Origin: Piromyces finnis
Taxonomy: Eukaryota > Neocallimastigomycota > Neocallimastigomycetes > Neocallimastigales > Neocallimastigaceae
Reading direction: 5' to 3'
DNA length: 64,000 bases
Assembly (NCBI GenBank): GCA_002104945.1
Contig: MCFH01000039.1
Coordinates: 1 to 64,000, forward strand
Part shown: positions 53,739 to 64,000 of the stretch, one piece after another
Layout: each line of letters starts with the position of its first letter
Numbering within the stretch: position 1 is the stretch's first letter
Position numbers and translations under genes: made by a program
Notes under the pieces: model-generated
Told to the model about the DNA's origin: nothing
Seen by the model: only the letters and a program-made list of their open reading frames with translations
The model's database searches: none

Positions 53739-55617
53739 ACTAATATATGAGTTAATGGTATAGTAATAATTACTAAATGAAAAAATGCCTACCTAATATA
53801 TAAGGTTAAAAGGATAAAATTATAAAAATTATAAAAATAAATAAAATAAATAAAAGCAATAAGAAATTAAAAATCTATAAACGTAGATATATATATATAT
53901 AAATTTAAATATCTATCTATCTCTCTATATATAAATAAATAATTAAATATTATTACATATTAGATTTACTTGAGAAAAATAAATAATAAATAAAAATGTT
54001 TTATAAAAAGTAAAAACAAATTTTCTTTTTTTTTTTTTTTTCGTTTAATAAATAAGGTGTTTTTTTTTTTTATTACCTTTATTGAAAATCTACAATTACT
54101 ATTAATTTTTTTTTTCCTTTCTGATATGGTTATATGGTTATAATATTATAATTTATTATTATGTATTATTCCATTCTATTCTTTGCTTTTGTATTTAATA
54201 TATGTAATTGCATACAATATACAATATTTAATTTTTTGTTTACTTTAAAAATTTGTTCATATTTATTTTTCAATTTTTCGACCAATATTAAAGAGTACAT
54301 CATTCTTTCTTTATATATGAAATATTATAGTATACCTATGTAGATTTGAATGAAAAATTTTATTAAGATATCTTATAATGATTCTTATTATAGCTATTAA
54401 AAATCTCTAAAAATAATCATTCATTATTATTTTTTATTATTTCTAGTAACAATTGCTGAAAAAAAAAATACTAGATCTATTAAAAATTATACAATATATA
54501 TGGTGATACATTTTATGTACAATTTCAGTATATAGAATATGTGAAAGAATGTATGCATTACTTTAAATTTTGATAAGGATTATAAATAGATATTACAAAT
54601 AACAGCAAATACCAGAATATTGAATAATAAATATAATATTTAAATTTATATTTTATAATTATAGTTGTCACCTTTATTAATATTTCTTTTATTATTAAAC
54701 TTTTAATAAATGAAAAAAAAGAAACTTTTATAACAAGTTTTTATCATAAAAATAGTTAAATTTTTATCAAACATATGAACTATAAAGTTTAATCAATCCT
54801 ATATGATTTATTTAATTAATCTATTATCTATATTATCTATATTATTTTATAGTTTTAGATGAATAATAATATCTTTTTATTTTTCTTTTATAAATATAAC
54901 ACTTTAAAACCTTGTTCAATAGCTTGTTCAAATATTTAATACTTATTTAAGGTTCAAGTATAGCTTTGTTCAATACCTTATAATAACCTTGTATAGTGGT
55001 GCCTTTATTGTTCAATAACTTGTTCCATATTAAATTTAAATTAAAAACCAACCCAAATAAATTAAAGAACTTTTTTATTAAATTCTGTTCCAATGGATTG
55101 GTTTTCAAAAAAATTAAAAAGATTGGAAAAAATTAAAATTTAATTTAATTTTGTAAAAAAAAAATTTTTTTTCTTCTTTTTTTTTTATTTATTTATTAAT
55201 AAAAGTAAATAAATAAATAAATATAAGTTTAAATAAATACAAATTTAAATAAATAAATAAATAAATAAATATAAATTTAAATAAATAAATAACAAGATAT
55301 AAAAAACAACGACATTCTGAAAAGAATATAAACATTTTAAATCTTCAATTCATAAAATATAAGCAGTAAATCTTTACCGCTAAATCAAGAATAAATAAAA
55401 AAGAAATAAAAAAATAATTGATTAATAAATTTAAAATATTTCTATAAATATTTTTTTTTTATAAAATATATCAACTTTAATCGATAAATTTTAAATATTT
55501 AATAATCTAAAAATATTTCTATTAATATTTAATGGAATAAATATTATTATATTAATTAAAAATAAAAGATAAATAATAACTAGTATAAATATATATATTT
55601 TTTAATAAGCAATAAAA
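53739..55617. other. 1.9-kb spacer between the two paralogs
   Basis: No supported gene. Short simple repeats occur, for example AAATAAAT units at 55207-55290. No third copy or remnant of the Cys-rich gene is apparent. Confidence 0.6.
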
Positions 55618-56454
55618 ATGAAATTGTCATTATCCCTGTTTACTTTATTATCTATTTATTCTACTTTTGCTTATAGTATAGAAAGTCCTTCTATATCAAA
55701 GAATGAGGTGAATTTTGATACTACCATTTCTTGTGATAATGAAAATTGTATTGATGATGATATGTATATTGATTATGATGAAGCAAAAGCTTGTAATAAA
55801 AGTTTTGAATTGCATTATAAAAACTGTAGATTTACAGAAAATGATATAAATAGTAACATTGATGATTTGTGTAAGATATATGAATCCGAAAAATGTAATG
55901 ATTTCTTTAAGAATCCGGTAAATAGTCTTTCAGAATGTAAGAATATATCGTCTCAATATCTAAAAAAGTATGAAAAATTAAAAAATGATACATATATCGC
56001 CTTTTTATTAAAATGTACAAAAAATGAAAATAACGAATATTGTCCTCTATCCAACTTTACATTTTTTGAAAATAAGCCAAAACAAGGGTTTAAATTAGTC
56101 AGTATTGATGTAGAGGATAATGCTTTTATAAGTGCTATTCAAACCTCTTGTGAATCAAAAAAGTGCCATAATACAGCACTTCAAATCTTTTCTTTGTATA
56201 AAAATAGTGCTGAATTAATGGGTAAAGGGACACTACCAACTGAAGGAGAAAGCAAAGATAATTCGATTGAAGTTATCAATTCAAATTATTGCCTAAATAA
56301 ATTTGAAAACATTTCGGGTGGAAGTGTTGAAATTGATGATAATCAACAAAATATTAAAAGTAGTAGTTCAGTGAAAAGATTTATAATGAATAGCAATACT
56401 TTTTTATTATTCAATAGTTTTATATCCATTTTTATTATATATATATATTTATAA
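55618..56454 (+). CDS. secreted Cys-rich protein with hydrophobic tail (paralog 2)
   Basis: 278 residues, no intron, downstream paralog of the 52902 gene in the same orientation. Signal peptide (about 1-19), an acidic N-terminal stretch with two extra Cys (39, 44), then the ten family Cys (59, 70, 85, 93, 107, 133, 142, 178, 183, 225), including the block CKIYESEKCNDFFKNPVNSL. The Asn/Gly/Gln stalk of paralog 1 is replaced by a short Ser/Asp/Gln segment. The end is hydrophobic (FLLFNSFISIFIIYIYL), like a GPI or tail anchor. Sequence identity outside the Cys frame is low, so the duplication is old or the proteins evolve fast. The DNA for the last 17 residues is the founding unit of a downstream minisatellite (56406-56630). 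Function unknown. Confidence 0.85.
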   Translation: MKLSLSLFTLLSIYSTFAYSIESPSISKNEVNFDTTISCDNENCIDDDMYIDYDEAKACNKSFELHYKNCRFTENDINSNIDDLCKIYESEKCNDFFKNPVNSLSECKNISSQYLKKYEKLKNDTYIAFLLKCTKNENNEYCPLSNFTFFENKPKQGFKLVSIDVEDNAFISAIQTSCESKKCHNTALQIFSLYKNSAELMGKGTLPTEGESKDNSIEVINSNYCLNKFENISGGSVEIDDNQQNIKSSSSVKRFIMNSNTFLLFNSFISIFIIYIYL

Positions 56455-56630
56455 GCACCTTTTTTTTTTTTTTACTATTCAATAATTTTATATCCATTTT
56501 TATTTTATAAGCATCTATTTTATTATTCAATAATTTTATATCCATTTTTATTTTATAAGCATCTATTTTATTATTCAATAATTTTATATCCATTTTTATT
56601 TTATATATATATATATATTTATAAGCACTT
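56406..56630. repeat. 48-bp minisatellite derived from the gene's own 3' end
   Basis: Unit ATTATTCAATARTTTTATAT and onward. Copy 1 (56406) is coding and includes the stop; copies 2-4 begin at 56474, 56522 and 56570 (48-bp steps). The last copy ends in the same (TA)n-TTTATAAGCAC sequence as copy 1, so the array expanded inside the original terminus. Confidence 0.9.
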
Positions 56631-57041
56631 ATTATACTATATTTACAAAAGGATAATATTAAAATTAAAAAAAAATAAGCAGTTACTATATATAATGATT
56701 ATATAATTTGAATCTATAGAAAATACTCTGGATGCTATTTTTTATATGTATAAATGAACTATTAATTATAGATAAAAACAAATTTAAAACAATACCAAAG
56801 TTATATATATATTATAATTATATATATAATGAATAATACCAATTATATAAGCAAAAATTAATTTTTTTTATAGAAAATGAAAAAAAAAAAAGTATTTTTT
56901 ATTCATACTTTTTTTTTTTTTTATATTTAGAAATAGATAAAGTTTATAAAGTTTATAATTTTATAATAAAGAATCATTTAATAAAAATATTATTTAATAC
57001 CAATTTTAATTATAAATATAGGTAAGCAATATATCTTGTCT

Positions 57042-57072
<31 letters not shown>

Positions 57073-59251
57073 TATATATCAAAATATATATAAATATATA
57101 TTTATATTTTTGATTCTTTATTTCGATATTTGCTTCACCATTTTGAATGTTGTAGAGTTTATAGCATTAATTATTTTTAAATTGTTTTGGAAAAAAAAAA
57201 AAAAGAAAAAAATTCTTATGTAGCGATATAATATTTTATTATTTTAAAAGACCAATACAAATGTGGAAATGAAAAAGTTTAAATAACATTAAACTTTTTT
57301 TTTTTTTTTTTTAATTAAACTCTATACAACTTGCCGATTTAATTTGAGAAAATTGCATATAATTTTTTTTTTTTTACATAATGTATTACTATTATAGTTA
57401 GAGTATGCATACAGTAAAGATAGCAATCTCTATATGTACATTTTCATTTTAAAGCATTAATAATCATAGAGTATTGCTATTAAAAAAGTTAGGGTTACAC
57501 CTTTTGATGATGAATAAATAGAGTTTATTGGTTTGAAAGGACAGACCTTTTTTTATTTTTTAAAAATTAAATTTTCACAAAACATACTAGAATGACTATT
57601 AAAATTAAAACTTTTATTCATTATTTTTAATATTAAATTGTTTTTTTTTTTTTTATTTTATTTTAATATTAATAGTATTACTATTGCTTTTATATAATAC
57701 ATTTTTATTTTTATTAAAAGTGAACTTTTTTTTTTTTTTCATTGAACTTTCAATTTTAATTAGCCACTTTTCTAGCCATTCATTTAAGAATAATCTATAA
57801 TATATTGAATGCATATATTATTTCAATAAATGGCCATAAACAAAGTTTCTTTTTTTAATTATAATTAAATATACAAAAATGTAAAAATTAATATAAATAA
57901 AAAAAAAAAAAAAAAGGAAAGATTAAGGAATAGGAAAAGAGCATTTCAAGAAAAAAGCTTATTACTAATAAAGTTAAATAAAAAAGAATGTTTTAATGAC
58001 ATTACTATTGAATGATTACAAATCTACCTTTATTTTCATATATATTTTAAATATTTTAAATATTTTAAATATTATTATTAATAATAATAACCTTTTTTCT
58101 TTCATCATAAAAAATAAAAAAAAGCTGATTCTTGTCAATTTGAATAAAAGGAAAATTGTCATACCATTTTTTTTTTAAAAAAAAAAAAAGGTTTCAAATG
58201 AATGTTTTTTTTTTTTAAAAAACTTAATAAAGTTTTATTACAATCTTTTGTTTGTATCAAATGTACAAAGTGTATACAAAGTGTTATGCAACATTGTCTT
58301 TATCAAATTTGAAGTAACAAAAACTAAATAAAATAATTTTTTACCATTTAAATGATGTTGAAATATCAAGAATAATACTTAATAATTCTTTCTTTATTTA
58401 ATCGTTTTTTTTTATAGAGTGTAGGTGGTGGTAGTTAAATATAGTTAAATTAATAAAAAAAATACTTTGATTATTATTATATAAATAAAGATTATCTATC
58501 TATTTCCTTGATGAAAAGTATACACACACAATAAACATATAATTAATATACATAATCTTTTTATTTTATATTATGTCATTCAATAAAAGAGATAACTTTT
58601 TTTTTTTTTAAAAAATTCAATTCAAAATTGGTTTTAGTTTAAAATATTATTAATTAAACTTTGTATTATTTTAAATATAAAAAAAGTAAAAAAAAAAAAA
58701 TATTATTATTTATGAAAATTTTTTCTTTTTTACTTTTTTATAAATAATTAAAAAGTTTCTTTTTTTTTTTTTTTAAAAAAAAAGAGAGAGAAAAGACTTC
58801 TTTACCTTTTTTTTTTCTTATTATTATTAAAAGAAAAAGAGAGGGAATTAAAAGAAAAATAAAAAAAAGAAATGTTTATTACTGAAAAAAAAATACAATT
58901 TATTATTTAAAATTTAAACCAAATTAAATACAATATAATTATCTACCTAAAACATTTTTAAACAAATTAAATAATAAGAATATTGTTTGATATAAAATTT
59001 AATCGATAGACAATAAACCTCAATAAATAAAAACAACTTTTTTTTTCTTTTTTAAACTCTTTATTTTGATAAAAAAAAAAAAAAAAAAAATTCAAAAAAT
59101 TTCTTAAAACGTGAGATATTATATATTATATGTATTATTTAAATATATTGACTAAACTATAGCAAAGTATTTGTATATGAATATTGGTGAAGAAGAAGAA
59201 AGACCTTGTTTTTTATATATATATATAAAATAATATAAAATAATATAAAAA
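56455..59251. other. 2.8-kb AT-rich spacer
   Basis: Apart from the minisatellite at its start it shows only A/T runs, (TA)n stretches (57068-57120) and mixed sequence; no gene on either strand. Confidence 0.6.
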
Positions 59252-61214
59252 ATGGTAATTTATATTTATGAAATCCATTAATTTATATATATTTTTTAAA
59301 TGATTATTTATAAATTTATGCAAAAAAACAAAAAAAACAAAAAACAAAAAACAAATAAAAAAGGTCATTATAATTTATTAATATATTTAATTTATTTTCC
59401 AGTCTTATATAACTTATTTGGAAGAAATAAGTTCCATTGTAAATAATTTACAAAAAGGTAAAAAACATTCTTTTACTTTTTTTCATATTTTTATTCTTAT
59501 TATGAAATACATACTTTAGTAATTCTAACAATTGTATAGTGTAATTACTTGTTGTTTGAATTTTTAATTTCGTATATTCAATAAATATCTTTATATTTAG
59601 TAAAAACACCTATTTTTTTTAAAACTAATTATATACACCCTTAACTTTTATATATTATTATTAAATGCATTATGTAAAAACAATTGAATTGAAATTGGGG
59701 GTTTGAAAACTTGTCTCTTCTATGACTATTATTATTATTAAAAAAAAAATGGATAAACTTTATTAGAACAAAGTCCACATTTAAGTAGCAAGAAATACAA
59801 GGAAACTTTGGAACAAATTCAAAAATTAAAAGATATTCTATGTAATTTAGAAGCATTTATAATTAAACAACGTAAATTAATAAAGGCAAAAAATAAAAAG
59901 AATAAGACTACAGTTTATTTAACTGATTCAGAAATTTCAAAAAATTTTTCAAGTACTTCACTTCCATCTTCAATTAATTCGTTTGGTTCAATTTTTGAAA
60001 AGTATGACCCCCAACTAAAAAATGATACTGAAGATTTAGAAAATGAACTCATAAAGTTTGATGAAATTAGCGGGTCTTTCAAGTCACCCCAAGGATATAT
60101 ATCTAACGTATTTGAAATGTCACCCTTAGCTCAAGCTAATCCTCAACAATCTGATTATCTATTAGATAATAATGTTCAAATAAAAACAGTCAATTCAAGT
60201 AAACCAATAGTGGTTAATAAAAATATATATGATGATACGAATGCTTTACCTAGTATGACTGCTAAAATAATATCGCAAGATCAAGTCGAAAATGGTGAAG
60301 GAGATGGGGTTAAAACACCAATACCTGTGACACCAAGAAAACATTCCATAGAAAAGGAATTATTTGAACAATACCAAAATACTTTGTCACCAGTAGTGAC
60401 TACACCTCCACAAAAACTTGAAACTTTAACCAAAGAAAAAGATGAATCAGGGGATGATAACGACGTGAATACCATAACATCCAATAAACCAAACAATGAA
60501 ACTGATATCGAAAATAGTAATAATGAATTTGATAACAATGAATTTGATAATGGTTATGCCTTCTATTCAGTGACCCCTATTCAAATAAAATCTAATCCTC
60601 AGGCTATACCAGATAATATTTCATCATCCGTTACAGAAGGAAAGTCAAAGTCAAGACTACTTAGTAAATTTATTAAAAAGAAGGATAAGGATGAGAAAAA
60701 AAAGAGTGGTCATTCATTAAAGAGTATTCTTTCATCTTCTCTAAGTTCAGAGGATGTTGAAAAAAGATTGGATATTTCATCCAATAGTTCAAATCAAAAT
60801 ATTTCTAGTAGTTTAGCAAGATCATTATCAAAAGATAACCATATACCAAGTCAATCAAGTTTTGAAGATATTATAAAGTCACCAGTTACTTATGAAAATA
60901 CCATCATGACGGATGGTGGTGATGATACTAGAGATGATAAAGAAAAGAATAGTCGTAGAAAATCATTTAAATCGTTACTCACTTCCTCATTAAAGGGCGA
61001 TCGATCTAAAAATTCAGTAAACACTTCTCAAACCTTACCTGACGAAGCCTCAATAACAGAAACAGAAACACCCGGCAAAAATGATGATACTTTAATATCA
61101 AAAACAAAGAAACATTCTATCTCCTTCTTTTCAAAATTGAGTAAGAATAATAATGACAATGGAAGTCAAATTGAAAATCATACCACCAGTTATAATGAGG
61201 ATAATGATAATACC

Positions 61215-61247
<33 letters not shown>

Positions 61248-64000
61248 AATAATAATAATGAAAATAATGAAAATAACATCGAAGATGAGGAAAAGGATAA
61301 CAATCATATAATTATTGGATCACCATCACAAATTATCGTTCAAGAGACAACTAATAATTCTGTTGCTTCATCTCATAAACGTTTTAAAAATGAGCATAGT
61401 AGGAACATTCCAAAGGATGGAAACCATAAATTACACCATCATCGTCGTCATCAAAAGAGAGAGAAAGATTCTAAAATTTCAAAGGAAGATGGGGGAGAGG
61501 AAGCACTTTTATTAGAAAACTTAACACCAAATACACGTCAAAAATATATTGGTGATGGTATTAAAAAGATTAGTAATGCCATATCATTATCAGCTGCCGA
61601 AGAATATGCGGATGACGAATTTTCTGGTACTGAAACAGACACTTCAGATTATGATTCTGAAATTCTTAATCTTTCGGATGATGATATGCCTCTTGCTAAA
61701 TTAATTATGATTAATGCTCTTCCTAAAACAGCCAGAACCGAATATTATATTTATATATCAAAGATGATAGAAAAACGTATGGAACAAAAATCTTACAATA
61801 CTCATCATGAAGATTCCCAATCCTTAAAAGATATCAATTTTACTTTTGTTAAACGTGAAGTTTACGACAAAAATAAGTTATTTGAATACAAGAGTGATAG
61901 TGAAATTGATTTTACCAATCCTGAATTAATGTATATTATGAAACGAAAGGTGGACAATGTCAGAAATAAGAATAAAACATCGCCAATCCCCCTTCGTACA
62001 AGAAAATCTATATCTGTCATGGAAACATTAAATACCGATAAGAATAGACTGCATGTATTAAGATTCTCAATGGATTATAAGGATGAAGTGCCGTCTTCAT
62101 CACTTGATGAAGAGAGTTTCATGGATGAGGAAGGAAATAAAAATCAATTGAGTATGGATCCTAGTGAAGATGAAAAATTCAAGACTACAGATCATTCCAA
62201 TAGTTCTTATAATGAATATTTTGATATGGAATTACCAGGTTGCAAAGATATTAGTTTTGAATCGTCATCAGAAATGGCTGAAAGAAATGATAAAGATGAA
62301 ATTCAAAAGAATAGTGAAGGTATTTTTGATTTTGATGATTTAGATCATCTTGACATTGAACAAGAGGATAATTCGGATGAAGAGGAAGAAGATGAAAATG
62401 AATTTAAATCAATGTTTGAAAAGAAATTTAACGTTAAAAATATTCATGATATTGATGGAAAACAAAAAATTATTAAACATAGAAATGAACAAAAGGGAAG
62501 ACATGAATATAACCATCATCATGGCCTAGGTAGTCATACTTTTAAAAAATCTACCTCTAAAGAAGATGCGGCTACTCCATTATCCATCAAGAAAGACACC
62601 ACTAATGAAAATATTACTATCTTTAATGATTATGATTCTATCGTACGTTCTCTGGAAAATTCTTTGACAGATCTTACAAGAAGAACGTCTGGAAGAAAAG
62701 AAAAAGATGAATTAGTGGATGGTAGATCTAATTTAAAAGAGGGAGAAGTAGATATGATGAGAAAAGAAGTTATTGATGTTTCATTACCACCTCCAGAGTT
62801 AGGTCGAAGAACATCTAGTATGAAAGAAAGTATAGATTCTCGATCCCATTCCAAAGAAGAGATGGATTCCTCTGTCAAAACCTCTTCTATTACTGCTGAG
62901 GCTACTGATGCTACTACAAATACTTCTTTAACCGGCGGTCTTACCAAGAAAAAATCTTCTTCCTTTGGTATGAAAGATGATCTAATAGAGTCTAGATCAC
63001 AATCGCTTGATGAAATCGACTCTTCTTCTAAAAATTATGATTCAAGAACTCGTTCAAGTGAAAGTTCTTCAAATGCGGAACCGGCGGTCAGAAAATCATT
63101 TAAGAAAGAAGATATTGAAGCAAGAATCCGTGCTGCAAGTGAACGCTTAGTTTCAAAACCAAGAGATGAAAGCAAATATACTATGTATGATACTTATGAA
63201 GAAAAATATTCTTCAAATGATAAATCAAAATCAAGTCAATATGCCGTGCCTAATGATAAAATATTACCTATTTCTTCAAGAGCTGTCAAGGAAAATCCAA
63301 AACGCACTTCTCGTGATTATGATGAAAGATATTTGAGAGAGGAGTACACCACCAGTCGTGATGAAGAAAGACGCAGTAGTCGTGATGATGATAAGTATTC
63401 TGATCGCTATGTTAGTCATGATATGTATTCTAGTCATGACAAGGATGAAAGACGTTTAAGTCGTGGTGATAGATATGACAATTATGACAATAAATATGAT
63501 AGTTTTGATGATCGCTACGACAGTCATGATGATCGCTATGACAGTCGTGAGGATCGCTATGACAGTTTTGATGATCGCTATGACAGCCGTGAAGATAGAT
63601 ATAGTAGTCGTGGAGAGGATAAATACGCTAGTCGTAATGAAGATCGATATGCCAGTCGTAACAGCAAGTTAAGATCTTCAAAATACGATAATTATGATAA
63701 TTCAGATACCTATAATACAAATGAAACGAATGATTCCTATAATGACACCTATGATCGTAACAATGATTCTTACGATTCCTATGAAAAATACAAAGAAGAT
63801 AAGTATTCTCGTCAAAGTGCTGGAAGCAATAAACAAAGATTAAAGGAAGATAGCTATGATCATTATGAACATACTTCTAGTAGTAGTAGAAACCATTATT
63901 CATTATTAAAAAAGAAGGTTTCAAGAGATGCGACATACTATAGTGAAGATAGTGATAGTGCCCTTGATAGTTATAATAGAGGAAAATCAAAAGATGATCA
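59252..64000 (+). CDS. very large Ser/Asn/Asp-rich protein, incomplete at window end
   Basis: Proposed exons: 59252-59254 (ATG only), 59403-59457, 59767 to beyond 64000; splice sites and phases agree. It starts MSYITYLEEISSIVNNLQKE and continues with a Lys-rich coiled-coil-like stretch (TLEQIQKLKDILCNLEAF). More than 1,400 residues are open to the edge without a stop. The body is low complexity, with many Ser-Arg/Lys-Lys patches (RRKSFKSLLTSSLKG, KKHSISFFSKL) that look like basophilic kinase sites, a Gln/Asn run near 61210-61260 and acidic tracts near 62360-62400. One more ordered segment (about 61690-62000) reads LAKLIMINALPKTARTEYYI. Near 63440-63660 a heptad DDRYDSx/EDRYDSR repeats about nine times. 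I recognise no family. The ATG-only exon is inferred; transcription could start elsewhere. Confidence 0.75.
63445..63665 (+). repeat. 21-nt coding repeat (RYDS heptads)
   Basis: In-frame heptads of the type D-D/E-R-Y-D/S/A-S-H/R/F, for example DDRYDSHDDRYDSREDRYDS. DNA units are about 21 nt with the core GATCGCTATGACAGT. Alternating Arg and Asp make a mixed-charge, Tyr-rich tract, typical of sequences prone to condensation or phosphorylation. Confidence 0.85.

Overview
This is nuclear DNA from a very AT-rich eukaryote, most likely an anaerobic gut fungus (Neocallimastigomycota). The reasons are: intergenic DNA built of A/T runs and (TAA)n tracts; short GT-AG introns; a secreted protein with fungal dockerin (CBM10-type) modules; a secreted GH10 xylanase; a Zn2Cys6 transcription factor; and a full-size ABCB transporter. 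The genus cannot be fixed from the sequence alone. Exon boundaries below were worked out by hand from splice sites, codon phase and remembered family motifs.

Layout. 0.4-2.3 kb: PHO80/PCL-type cyclin. 2.8-6.6 kb: a young 5'-truncated LINE inserted, with a 13-bp target-site duplication, into an older decayed copy of the same family. 7.4-12.1 kb (-): Zn2Cys6 regulator. 15.3-19.6 kb (-): ABCB-type full transporter. 19.6-25.2 kb: gene-free, rich in satellites. 25.2-26.1 kb: secreted multi-dockerin protein without an enzyme domain. 29.8-33.8 kb: six-exon HYOU1/LHS1 ER chaperone ending in KDEL. 34.9-36.3 kb: GH10 xylanase with a Thr-rich stalk and hydrophobic tail. 36.7-41.6 kb (-): CHL1/DDX11 iron-sulfur helicase with about 22 exons, divergent from RIO2 kinase (41.9-44.4 kb, nine exons). 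45.4-46.9 kb: STIMATE/YPL162C-type membrane protein with 22-nt and 13-nt microexons. 47.5-48.9 kb (-): FIBP-family gene, divergent from ribosomal protein SA/uS2 (49.5-50.5 kb). 50.9-52.4 kb: three head-to-tail LINE 3' ends, the middle one a recombinant. 52.9-56.5 kb: two paralogous secreted Cys-rich proteins with tail-anchor-like C termini. 59.3 kb to the window end: a huge Ser/Asn-rich protein whose ATG is an exon by itself, running off the edge.

The genes do not form one pathway. Two themes recur. Several products are predicted to be secreted or surface-anchored (multi-dockerin protein, xylanase, the two Cys-rich paralogs), and HYOU1 serves the same secretory route. Ribosome biogenesis and translation are represented by RIO2 and RPSA. 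The best candidates for something undescribed are the multi-dockerin protein with two interleaved Cys modules, the lineage-type Cys-rich pair whose 3' end is spinning out a minisatellite, and the LINE tail array.
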